Positions 18,969 to 26,965 of a stretch of DNA of 64,000 nucleotides are shown piece by piece. The stretch is from CAVVKW01 sp963749035. GTDB taxonomy: Bacteria > Verrucomicrobiota > Verrucomicrobiia > Chthoniobacterales > JAATET01. Numbering within the stretch: position 1 is the first letter of the stretch; every line of letters starts with the position of its first letter. The translations under genes were made by a program, and so were the position numbers. Under the pieces are notes generated by a model. The model was given only the letters and a program-made list of their open reading frames with translations. It searched no databases and was not told the DNA's origin. The stretch spans positions 806,001 through 870,000 of the forward strand of contig CAVVKW010000004.1 of assembly GCA_963749035.1 (NCBI GenBank). Direction: 5' to 3'.

Positions 18969-19663
18969 CGCCAAATTCTCCCAACTCGGTTTACGAAGCC
19001 CACGAGCTGAAGAAGGAGTATGAGGGTGGGAAAGTTAAAGCACTGCGGGGAGTGAACCTCCGCATCAACGAAGGCGAACTCGTCGCCATCATCGGTCGGA
19101 GCGGATCCGGTAAGAGCACTCTCCTCCAAATGCTCGGAGCCCTCGACCGACCCACCTCCGGTGAGCTCCTCTACCGAGGAACTTCCCTGACTTCCACCCG
19201 CGATCCAGCCGGCTACCGCGCCCGCGAGATTGGATTCATCTTCCAGGCCTTCCACCTCCTTCCCACCTTCACGGCGATCGAGAACGTCCAGATGCCGATG
19301 TTTGAAACGAAGCGTCCCGCGAAGGAGCGACGATCGAGGGCAAAGGAATTGCTCACTGCCGTCGGTCTCGGTCACCGTATCGACCACTTCCCCACCCAGC
19401 TCTCGGGCGGTGAGAAACAGCGAGTCGCCATCGCCCGCAGCCTCGCCAACGAACCGTCCGTCCTTCTCGCCGACGAACCCACGGGCAACCTCGACAGCGA
19501 GAATGCCGCGTCGATTCTTGCGCTGCTGAACGATCTTCATACTCGTCAGAAAATGACACTGGTCCTCGTCACGCACGATCTCGGGATCGCTCGAAGTGCT
19601 CCGCGAACGATCCGCGTCAAAGATGGCCAAATCATGGACGAGAACGACCCGTCCGATCACTGA
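18965..19663 (+). CDS. ABC transporter ATPase (LolD/MacB type)
   Basis: A 232-residue nucleotide-binding subunit with Walker A GRSGSGKST, Q-loop FQAFHLLP, signature LSGGEKQR, Walker B VLLADEPTGNLD and the His switch VTHD. The EPTGNLD sequence is the hallmark of the LolD/MacB/FtsE class, which powers mechanotransmission rather than substrate passage through the membrane. The chosen ATG overlaps the desaturase stop. It pairs with the permease starting 8 bases downstream. In context it should energise extraction or export of the lipid made by the upstream enzymes. Confidence 0.9.
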   Translation: MTPNSPNSVYEAHELKKEYEGGKVKALRGVNLRINEGELVAIIGRSGSGKSTLLQMLGALDRPTSGELLYRGTSLTSTRDPAGYRAREIGFIFQAFHLLPTFTAIENVQMPMFETKRPAKERRSRAKELLTAVGLGHRIDHFPTQLSGGEKQRVAIARSLANEPSVLLADEPTGNLDSENAASILALLNDLHTRQKMTLVLVTHDLGIARSAPRTIRVKDGQIMDENDPSDH

Positions 19664-19670
19664 CTCCGTC

Positions 19671-20786
19671 ATGAATTTCTTCACCATCGTTCTCCGCGGC
19701 CTTCTCCGCCGCCCCGTCCGCACCGGTCTCACGCTGCTGGGAATCTCGATCGGAATCGCTGCGGTCATCGCCCTCGTCGGGATCGCTCGTGGATTTGAAG
19801 CGAGCTGGACCGACAGCCTGAGTTCCCGCGGGACTGACATCGTCGTAAGCGCACTCGGGAGCGCGTTCACTCCAGCTCCGTTCGAGCAGAAGCAAATGGC
19901 AAAGCTCGACGGCCTCCCCCACATCGACGCCGTCTGCCCGATCTACGTGACGGTCACCAGCATCGATCAATCTCCGATGATCATCGTCTCCGCGCGAGAA
20001 TGGGAGGGCTTCAGTTGGGACAACCTGACCGTGAAGGAGGGCCGGATGCCGACGGACGGGGACGTGCCCGAGGTCGTTCTTGGAACGAGTGCGATTGAGA
20101 CTTTGGGTAAGGACATCGGCGACGAGATCAAGATCGGCAAGGAGGAACTCGAAATCGTCGGGATCGTCGACGGCGGCGGATCGATGGAAAACGGTTCTGC
20201 CTTTCTCTCGCTCTCGCTCATGCAGGAAATCACCGGTAACGAAGGCAAGATCAACATCATCGATATCCGCCTCGAGCCCGACACCAGCCAGGAAGACTCC
20301 GAGCAGCTTTGTGAAACGATCGATTCCCGCATCCCCGACGTCCGGGCCCAACTTGCCAGCGAGCACGTTCGTGACAGCGAAGGCTTCAAAATCATCCAGG
20401 CCATGAGCTGGGGCACCTCGCTTCTCGCCATCTTCGTCGGAGTCCTCGGCGTGATGAACACGATGCTCATGACCGTTTTCGAGCGGACTCAGGAGATCTG
20501 TATTCTCCTCGCCATCGGCTGGAAGCGGAGCCGCATCGTGCGAATGGTGCTCCTCGAATCTGCCTTGCTCGGACTTTTCGGAGGAATCGTCGGTGTCGGA
20601 TTGGGCGTCCTCGGCGTGAAAGCGCTTGAGACGACCCCCATGGTCAAAGGCCTGCTCCACTCCGAACTCAGCCCGGAGCTAATGGGGTTTGCCGTCATCG
20701 CAGCCGTCGGCGTGGGCATACTCAGCGGACTCTACCCGGCATGGCGGAGCTCGAGGCTCAATCCAAGCCGAGCGATTCAAGGCTAA
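19671..20786 (+). CDS. MacB/FtsX-type ABC permease
   Basis: A 371-residue permease with one N-terminal membrane helix (TGLTLLGISIGIAAVIALVG), a large periplasmic domain, and three C-terminal helices followed by YPAWRSSRLNPSRAIQG, the ending typical of MacB/LolC-like proteins. It has no fused ATPase and uses the ATPase encoded just before it. The periplasmic domain should engage substrate. No outer-membrane TolC-like partner or periplasmic adaptor is encoded next to it, so release may be into the outer leaflet or onto a carrier. It is the last gene of the polyketide cassette. Confidence 0.88.
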   Translation: MNFFTIVLRGLLRRPVRTGLTLLGISIGIAAVIALVGIARGFEASWTDSLSSRGTDIVVSALGSAFTPAPFEQKQMAKLDGLPHIDAVCPIYVTVTSIDQSPMIIVSAREWEGFSWDNLTVKEGRMPTDGDVPEVVLGTSAIETLGKDIGDEIKIGKEELEIVGIVDGGGSMENGSAFLSLSLMQEITGNEGKINIIDIRLEPDTSQEDSEQLCETIDSRIPDVRAQLASEHVRDSEGFKIIQAMSWGTSLLAIFVGVLGVMNTMLMTVFERTQEICILLAIGWKRSRIVRMVLLESALLGLFGGIVGVGLGVLGVKALETTPMVKGLLHSELSPELMGFAVIAAVGVGILSGLYPAWRSSRLNPSRAIQG

Positions 20787-20944
20787 ATCCTGCGGGGATG
20801 ACACCCGCCATCACAGCCGCACGGATCCCTGCCAGCTCGGCTTTTCCGTTGATGTCACCCCCTCGTCCCGCATGACCTCCGCGGGCTCATGGGAGCCGAG
20901 CTCAGCGAAAATGGCCGACCTGCGCGGCAATTCATCGCGCCAGA

Positions 20945-22249
20945 TCACTCGTATCGCAGCGCCTTCACCGGATCGAGTCGGGCCGCCGCGTAAGCAGGTG
21001 CCAGCGCCGCCAATGAACAGATCACGAAGGCACTCACGCAAATGATGGCGACGTCCGACGGGACGATTTCGGCGGGGATCTCGGCGAACTGATAGACGGA
21101 CGCCGGGAAGACTTCGATTCCCATCCGCCCCAGGAAGCGAAGGAGATCGTTCCGAAATTGAATGACCACCATTCCCGCCCCCAATCCAGTCAACGCACCG
21201 AAGAATCCAACCACCATCCCCTGCGCGAGAAACACGCCGATGATCTGCCACGTCCGTGCTCCCAATGCCTTGATGATGCCAATCTCCCGGGTTTTCTGCA
21301 CGGTGACCGTAATCAACGTGTTCATGATCCCGAAAGCCGCGACGACAACGATGAACATCAGCAGAAAAAACATCACCGTCCGCTCCATCGCGATGGCCTC
21401 GAAAAGCTGTCGATTCAGATCCACCCAGGTCAGCGTCGTGACGACGGGCCCGAGCGCCGCCATGATTTCACGCTTCACCGGCTCGGCGTCAAATGGATCC
21501 TCCGCCTCGACGCCCAGACCGTGCACGTCCCCGCCCAGGCCATAAATCTCCTGCCCGACGTAGAGCGGGACTAACACGATCTGACTGTCATAAGAGTATC
21601 TTCCGCTTTGAAATATGCCGGTCACCGTCAACTCCGTTGGAATGACCATTTCCTTCACCTCGCGAATCTTCGAACGGTCGGCGCTGCCGCTATCTTCCAG
21701 CGCATCGAGCTGACGAAGCACGGCTTCCACGTTCTCCGGTGAGAACAAGGTGACGACGTCGCCGACCGCGATGCCCATTTCTCGAGCGAAGTCAGCGCCG
21801 ACCACGCAGTTGTCTCCGTTGAGATCGAGTTCGCCGGAGATGATGTAGTCGCCGATCTCGGTCAGGTTGGTTTCCAGCTCGGGGTCGATTCCCCGAATGA
21901 CCGGCGTATTGCGGCGTTGGTTGAATTCGATGATCACCGGTCCTTCCACAAAAGGAGCGACGCCGACGACCTTCTCGAGCCCAGCGACGGTTTCCGCGAC
22001 GTCCTGCCAGTTTTCCAGCACGCCCCCTTGCACCACGACGTGCGGCTGAACGCCGAGGACCTTACGCTGCAACTCGCGCTCGAACCCCGTCATCACCGAC
22101 ATCACGAGGATCAACACCATGATCCCCAGCGTGACGCCAACGATTGAGATCAGCGTGATGATCGAGACAAAGGTCCGCTTCGGCTTGAGGTAGCGAAGTG
22201 CGAGAAAGAGAGAGAACGGTTTCTTCAAAGTGCGGAAATCATGCCGCAC
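20945..22249 (-). CDS. LolC/LolE-family lipoprotein-releasing permease
   Basis: A 434-residue FtsX-superfamily permease. The N-terminal FLALRYLKPKRTFVSIITL, the periplasmic region, three C-terminal helices and the final APAYAAARLDPVKALRYE match LolC/LolE. These proteins extract lipoproteins from the inner membrane with LolD. No ATPase adjoins it on this strand. It converges on the polyketide exporter with a 158-base gap, so it could share that ATPase or use one elsewhere. The default reading is the housekeeping Lol system. Confidence 0.88.
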   Translation of the reverse strand: MRHDFRTLKKPFSLFLALRYLKPKRTFVSIITLISIVGVTLGIMVLILVMSVMTGFERELQRKVLGVQPHVVVQGGVLENWQDVAETVAGLEKVVGVAPFVEGPVIIEFNQRRNTPVIRGIDPELETNLTEIGDYIISGELDLNGDNCVVGADFAREMGIAVGDVVTLFSPENVEAVLRQLDALEDSGSADRSKIREVKEMVIPTELTVTGIFQSGRYSYDSQIVLVPLYVGQEIYGLGGDVHGLGVEAEDPFDAEPVKREIMAALGPVVTTLTWVDLNRQLFEAIAMERTVMFFLLMFIVVVAAFGIMNTLITVTVQKTREIGIIKALGARTWQIIGVFLAQGMVVGFFGALTGLGAGMVVIQFRNDLLRFLGRMGIEVFPASVYQFAEIPAEIVPSDVAIICVSAFVICSLAALAPAYAAARLDPVKALRYE

Positions 22250-22332
22250 CCCGCCCCGGATGGAAAGAGGCGGAACGCTGCGGCGATGATCTTCCCATCA
22301 AAGCGGAGAGACCGCTCTCCGCCCGATCCAGC

Positions 22333-22662
22333 TCAGTAGAGCTGGGGTGAATCCTCGTAGGAACCGTCGCTGTAGTATTTCCGAACGACCGCGTATTGCT
22401 GTCCGCGCGGGTTCGTGTAAGGGCCAAACCGCTGGTAGCCGGTCGTGTCACGGACGTAGCGACGATCCTGAGCTCGCTGGTAGTCGTAATTGTCGACCCG
22501 GCGATAAGCGTTGCGCGGCTGAACGGCCGCAACGTCTCGCCCCGCGTAATTTCGGATCGCGCTCTGCAAGCCAGCCTGCATTAGGTCTCCGGTCGTCATC
22601 GTTTCACATCCCACCAATCCAGCGAACGCCGCGGCGGCTACTCCAAGTTTCAGATTATTCAT
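22333..22662 (-). CDS. small lipoprotein of unknown function
   Basis: A 109-residue protein starting MNNLKLG with a lipobox ending GLVGC near residue 19, so it should be lipid-anchored. The mature part is polar and rich in Arg and Tyr (YRRVDNYDYQRAQDRRYV). A longer frame starting at 22746 would run through the tRNA gene, so the internal ATG at 22662 is preferred. I recognise no family. Confidence 0.7.
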   Translation of the reverse strand: MNNLKLGVAAAAFAGLVGCETMTTGDLMQAGLQSAIRNYAGRDVAAVQPRNAYRRVDNYDYQRAQDRRYVRDTTGYQRFGPYTNPRGQQYAVVRKYYSDGSYEDSPQLY

Positions 22663-22715
22663 TGAGACACAATCGAAGCCGACTGGGAGTTCGGTTGGGC
22701 CAAGTCGAACAAACG

Positions 22716-22787
22716 TGGGCAGTGAGGGAATCGAACCCCCGACCAACTCGGTGTAAACGAGCCGCTCTACCGCTGAGCTAACTGCCC
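22716..22787 (-). tRNA. tRNA-Val (anticodon UAC)
   Basis: The reverse complement folds as a cloverleaf: acceptor GGGCAGT paired with ACTGCCC, D arm with AGCTCAGCGGTAGAGC, anticodon stem CTCG/CGAG with the loop TTTACAC, and T arm GGGGGTTCGATTCCC. The anticodon TAC reads valine GUA/GUG codons. Discriminator A is at 22716. CCA is not encoded. Confidence 0.96.
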
Positions 22788-22886
22788 TTTGCTAGGCTTA
22801 ATCATGTTACGCCCCTGGGACGCTCGGATGCAACCCTCCCGTCGCAATCTCGGTCTCCTACTGGAAGACTCCACTCCGCGACGGCA

Positions 22887-25286
22887 TCATTTTAGCCAGT
22901 TGGCTCGGCCGATAACCGTCCAAGATTGTTCCCACTCCCCTGCGTCGGCATGGTAGCCAACTGCAACACCAATCTCGTCGTTGTTGCTGCTGTCCCCCGT
23001 CAACTCCGAGACAAGCCGCCGAACGGCTACGGTATTTTGGACGTGGCTCATTTTTGCGAGCAATTGTTCAGTCGCGTTTAGCGATTCAAGATCAACCAAA
23101 GGATCCTTCCATCGCGCACTGAGATTGACGTTCCGCTCCGTCGCAACCAGTCGGACAGCGCGTTCGTGCTCTCCCAGTCTGGCATAGTGACGGGCCAAAA
23201 TCTTCCAGAATGTCGCCGCCCCCTCGCCTGACGAAGGGCTCGCTTCCATTTGCGCAAGCAACTTTGAATTCCAACCCGCCTCCAACCATCGGTTGCCGAC
23301 GGCAGCGCCGAGGTCAGGCGGAAGAGAAACAACCAGTTCGGCAGGATCCATGATCTCGTCCACAACTCGAGCAGCCACCTCGCCGTCGGCAACTCGAAGC
23401 CACGCGCCTAAGAGATTAGCTTCTTCTTGGATTCTTGGCAGAAGCGCTTCTGCGATTTGAGGCGTCGTTGAAGCTCGAAGGGCGTCAGCGAGAACGCGGC
23501 GTGACGTGGTAAGGTTTCTCGGGTCGGTCGCTCGATCGATCCGGAGTGCACGATCAATCGCGTCGGCCCACGCGGCGACTTGGTGATCAACGCTGATTCC
23601 GTCCCAAAGGAGAGCTTGGTTCACGCTGACCTGCGGCCAGTTGGGATCCACCAATCGCTGCCCCTCGAACAACGAAATCACCTCTTCATCAGTATCTTCA
23701 AACTTCAACAAGATCGCCCCCAGCCAGAAATAGGGTTCGGATCTCATCGGCATTTGTCTGACGGCTTTCCTCGCTACAGCTTCACCTCTTTCGAACTCAA
23801 GCGACTCATTAAGGACCTCGACTCTCTCCTCGAAAGCTGGCCAACGAAATGGCGGGGCCGCGCCCCCACCGAACCACTGCGCACGCACCATGGTGAGACC
23901 AAGACCGAGCGTCAACAAACCCGCGAACGCGAAACCCAAGCGGAATGGAGCCGAAACCTCACGATTCCGGGCTGAAGGTAGCGCGGTCCCAATCGATAGA
24001 GCCAGAATGACGAAGTAGCCGAGCGAGACTCGGTGGACCGGAACGTCGAAAAACCCGTGAACACCGACCGTGAGAGCGCCCGCGACGAGCGTCCACCTGA
24101 GCAACCAGCCTTCCAGCTTCTTCTCGACCCAAAGCCGCCGAATAAGCACGCTCACCAAGATAACAGCGATCGTCACCGGAAGCACACCCACTTCAGCGAT
24201 AAACATCATCCAGTCGCTCTCCGGATGGACCGCCCGTGATTCAGTGAGAGACGCCTTCCGGTAATGCGGAAAGACATACTGAAAGTTTCCCAAGCCAACT
24301 CCGCTGATCGGAAAGTCACCGATGAGGGATAGCGTATCGCGCAGGACCGGAACTCGAAAATCAAATGAATCTCCGTGTTTGGCCTGCTCGGTCTCGTTCC
24401 CATCTATGCCGCTGAGCATAGCCAGGATTCGTTCCCTCGCAGGATTGACGCCCGAAACGAAGACGTAGGTCACCGCGACTCCGAAGATCAGTATGACCAG
24501 CAACGCGCGGTTCCCCATGTGCCGGCGCCTCGCGCCAAAGAGGAAGATCAGCACTGCCGCCGGCAAAAGGAGAACGCCTGCCCGCGACTCCGAGAAAAGC
24601 AGCATGCCGGTCATGCACAACGCCAGGCAACCCGCCGCCAGCGAACCGCGGACGTGCGAACCGCGGCGAAAGTCGTAGAAGGCGAGTCCGAGCGAGGTTA
24701 CGGAGCCGAAGGCGAGGAGCGAAGTTGTGTGGTTACGGTTCGGGAAAAACCCGAAGGTTGCCCCGCCCGAAAGCGGGAACGAAAAGGCCGAAGCCTGCTC
24801 CATGATTGATAATAGTGAATAAGCTGCTGCCACCACCGAGAAAGCCATAACGCTCCAACCGACGTCTCCCACGCGCAGCCGCAGGCATTGCAAATAAGCG
24901 AACAGCACACCACCTATCGCGACTACCGACCACCAGAATAGCAACTCGCCGGAAACCAATGCGACCGTTCCGCCAATCGGGACTGCACTCGCCTCCAATA
25001 GCTCTTGTTTCCAACTCGGGCGATGAAACCAACCGCCGGGAAGGAGTGCCAATCCGGAAATAATTACAACGGCCGCGGCGGCAACCAGGATGGGCAACTC
25101 GACGATCTGCCGCGGCTGAAAAACCAGAAAACTCAGTCCAACGGCGGAAAACAATATACCCAGACCGCCTTGGTCCGGTCCGCCGGCGCAAAATATCCCG
25201 ACCGTCGCCGCTAGAAAAATCGTGCTGAATCCAAAGATCGCCCTCCAGTCGGGCCCACCAGTCGGAAAATAGTGAGGACGCCTCAT
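22887..25286 (-). CDS. O-antigen ligase/polymerase-like membrane protein with C-terminal helical repeats
   Basis: A 799-residue protein with about eleven to twelve hydrophobic segments over residues 15-450, then a soluble helical part. The Wzy_C-type region shows FPNRNHTTSLLAFG, FSESRAGVLLLPAA and, after a large loop, PISGVGLGNFQYVFPHYRK and HPESDWMMFIAEVG. These are the conserved Arg/His positions seen in O-antigen ligase family proteins. It should polymerise or transfer glycan repeat units in the periplasm. The C-terminal 300 residues look TPR-like. It sits beside the exopolysaccharide locus, facing away from it. Confidence 0.82.
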   Translation of the reverse strand: MRRPHYFPTGGPDWRAIFGFSTIFLAATVGIFCAGGPDQGGLGILFSAVGLSFLVFQPRQIVELPILVAAAAVVIISGLALLPGGWFHRPSWKQELLEASAVPIGGTVALVSGELLFWWSVVAIGGVLFAYLQCLRLRVGDVGWSVMAFSVVAAAYSLLSIMEQASAFSFPLSGGATFGFFPNRNHTTSLLAFGSVTSLGLAFYDFRRGSHVRGSLAAGCLALCMTGMLLFSESRAGVLLLPAAVLIFLFGARRRHMGNRALLVILIFGVAVTYVFVSGVNPARERILAMLSGIDGNETEQAKHGDSFDFRVPVLRDTLSLIGDFPISGVGLGNFQYVFPHYRKASLTESRAVHPESDWMMFIAEVGVLPVTIAVILVSVLIRRLWVEKKLEGWLLRWTLVAGALTVGVHGFFDVPVHRVSLGYFVILALSIGTALPSARNREVSAPFRLGFAFAGLLTLGLGLTMVRAQWFGGGAAPPFRWPAFEERVEVLNESLEFERGEAVARKAVRQMPMRSEPYFWLGAILLKFEDTDEEVISLFEGQRLVDPNWPQVSVNQALLWDGISVDHQVAAWADAIDRALRIDRATDPRNLTTSRRVLADALRASTTPQIAEALLPRIQEEANLLGAWLRVADGEVAARVVDEIMDPAELVVSLPPDLGAAVGNRWLEAGWNSKLLAQMEASPSSGEGAATFWKILARHYARLGEHERAVRLVATERNVNLSARWKDPLVDLESLNATEQLLAKMSHVQNTVAVRRLVSELTGDSSNNDEIGVAVGYHADAGEWEQSWTVIGRANWLK

Positions 25287-25381
25287 GGAGAAAGCCGATT
25301 GCCGAAGTCACGGCAAATTGCGTTCAACGGTTTGTTGCAAAATCTTCTCACCATGACGTTGGGCGCAGATTCGTACAGTAA

Positions 25382-25411
25382 GAAGTGGCACACCCGGAGG
25401 TGTGCCACTTC
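25382..25411. terminator. strong 13-bp hairpin between convergently placed stops and starts
   Basis: The arms GAAGTGGCACACC (25382-25394) and 25399-25411 pair perfectly over 13 bases with the tetraloop CGGA. It lies 33 bases past the stop of the PEP-CTERM gene on the minus strand. No T-run follows on either strand, so it may end transcription weakly or stabilise the 3' end of that mRNA. Confidence 0.65.
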
Positions 25412-25443
25412 GAGAAAGGAGGCAACTTGGAACTAATGGTCGT

Positions 25444-26406
25444 TCAGGCTGCCGACTGTCGTTTCCGACGTGCAAAGGCCAGGCCTCCCAGCGAGATCAC
25501 AACCGCAAGAGCAACGGTTGACGGCTCTGGAACCGCCGTAACGGCGTTGAGAACGATCGCGTTGTAGCCAGCGTTTTCGAACAGCCCTGGAGTGGTCGTC
25601 GAAGTATTCGCCAAGTCCCAAGTGGTGGCGAAAGTGTTGAAGTCGCCCGTCGTCAGCGATCCAGAAGTAGACCCTCCCTGGATGATGCTCGCTGTGGACA
25701 CCACTTGATTCGTCGTGGCATCGAGAGCGGAAATTGAAACATCCAAGATTGACCCGGTGATTTCCGCCACCAAGCGATATTTAGCGTCGTAGGCGATGCC
25801 GTTGTTCCCGTTCAGACTGGTATTGCTGGTTGTCTGAATGACACCATTCAGCGTCCACTCGAAGTCGAGGTCCGCACCAGACAGACCAGTGTTCGGATTG
25901 AAGGTGAACTTCGCCAGACTCGCACCGACGTTGTTCCTCAGGTCAAAGCCGAAGGTATCCTGTTCCGGGAAGCTCAGGTCACTCGAAAGGATCCCGAAGT
26001 CAACGATCAAAGAGGCCGATGGCTGGGCTACCGTCGGTGTGATCGGTGTGAACGACCGCGAGATTTCCGAATCAGCCCGCCCCGGGAAAAACCCGTCGGC
26101 GCCGTGAATGCCTCCGAGAATAGCGCTGTAGTTTCCAGCTGCGAAAGAGCCGGGCGTAAAGTCCGGTGTGCCCGCTACAAATTCCACGTAATTCGCCTCT
26201 CCTGCATCGGTCATCGCATTAAACGGATCATTGGTTACCCAGCCATCCTGTCCGCTGACCGGGAAGCCAATGTCACCGGAATTGACTCCAGTGTAGCCTT
26301 CCCCCTGCGAAAACGTGGTTGAGTAACCTTGATCTTGCGATAGCGCAGATCCAGCAGTTGTGGCACCGACCGCGATCGCCGCTACGATTAGTTTAGAGAT
26401 ATTCAT
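25444..26406 (-). CDS. PEP-CTERM-anchored secreted protein
   Basis: A 320-residue exported protein. It begins with a signal peptide (MNISKLIVAAIAVGATTAGSA). It ends with the PEP-CTERM tripartite signal: VPEPSTVAL, a hydrophobic stretch and the basic tail ARRKRQSAA. Such tails are processed by exosortase at the membrane. The middle (residues about 25-290) is a Thr/Ser-rich beta-type domain with no catalytic motif I recognise. The ATG at 26406 is preferred over 26439 because it gives the signal peptide directly. The exosortase at 33.6 kb is the likely processing enzyme. Confidence 0.88.
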   Translation of the reverse strand: MNISKLIVAAIAVGATTAGSALSQDQGYSTTFSQGEGYTGVNSGDIGFPVSGQDGWVTNDPFNAMTDAGEANYVEFVAGTPDFTPGSFAAGNYSAILGGIHGADGFFPGRADSEISRSFTPITPTVAQPSASLIVDFGILSSDLSFPEQDTFGFDLRNNVGASLAKFTFNPNTGLSGADLDFEWTLNGVIQTTSNTSLNGNNGIAYDAKYRLVAEITGSILDVSISALDATTNQVVSTASIIQGGSTSGSLTTGDFNTFATTWDLANTSTTTPGLFENAGYNAIVLNAVTAVPEPSTVALAVVISLGGLAFARRKRQSAA

Positions 26407-26451
26407 ATTAAGAAATTGTGTTTGTTTTGATCCGTTCAAGGTTGTCAGCCG

Positions 26452-26598
26452 CTAGGGCTGGCTGACTACGGGAGCTGTTTTGGTAGCAACAACGACCGGT
26501 TTTGCGGATGCGGATCCGCGAGCCGCGCGGGCATGAGCCGAAGAGGCGATCATTCCCACGACGAAGGTGATAAGAGTTGTCCAGATAATAGTTTTCAT
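26452..26598 (-). CDS. 48-residue secreted peptide upstream of the PEP-CTERM gene
   Basis: This short gene encodes an apparent signal peptide (IIWTTLITFVVGMIASSAHA) followed by only about 26 residues rich in Ala, Val, Lys and Pro. It ends 45 bases before the PEP-CTERM gene on the same strand, so the two are probably co-transcribed. I know no family. The plausible signal peptide and position make it more credible than a chance frame. Confidence 0.5.
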   Translation of the reverse strand: MKTIIWTTLITFVVGMIASSAHARAARGSASAKPVVVATKTAPVVSQP

Positions 26599-26965
26599 AA
26601 TTTCGGTGACATGAGCGTGTATGCTTCTTGTGTTGATGTTTCCCCCGTTGAGTTCGAGCGACGGCACCTTCTTGGAATCCCCTTGGTGGGTCAATCAGGG
26701 GAGCCCCTATTTTGATCACTGCTCGAGTCCCGCGCTTCAATGCCTTTGCCGCGAGGCGGCCCTAGCGGAATTCGCTCCGCACGAGAAATCCAGGTCCGAT
26801 TTGCAATCAATTCTAGGCAAGCGGCTTTTTGAATTCTGACTGGACATTGCGCCCGCATCCAGTTTTTCAGTCCCGCCACAATGCCCGAATTCATGCTATC
26901 CATTGCTCCCGCCCGGTCCGGATCACGGTTATCTGCCAGCGTCTTTTCACTCGCCTGACGATGCG
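26599..26965. other. divergent intergenic region with regulatory motif
   Basis: This 367-base region lies between the minus-strand secreted peptide and the plus-strand outer-membrane gene. It must hold both promoters. The only clear feature is the palindromic motif at 26697-26713 described separately. Part of it (26903-26965) could be an N-terminal extension of the barrel gene from a TTG start. Confidence 0.6.
26697..26713 (+). promoter_or_regulatory. palindromic motif AGGGGAGCCCCTATTTT, copy A
   Basis: A 17-base sequence with the inverted arms AGGGG and CCCCT followed by TATTTT. It is identical to 37951-37967 and closely resembles 31663-31681, all in gaps of the exopolysaccharide locus. It looks like an operator or the core of an unusual promoter. 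Its role is inferred from recurrence only. Confidence 0.5.

Noticed and set aside
26697..26713. Sigma-54 promoter or riboswitch for the motif AGGGGAGCCCCTATTTT
   Set aside because: It lacks the GG-N10-GC spacing of sigma-54 sites and is too short for any known riboswitch, so it is reported only as an unexplained motif.
26903..26965. TTG-started N-terminal extension of the outer-membrane barrel
   Set aside because: The added residues (LPPGPDHGYLPASFHSPDDA) are Pro-rich, precede the export segment and do not look like part of a signal peptide. The ATG at 26966 is preferred, though not certain.
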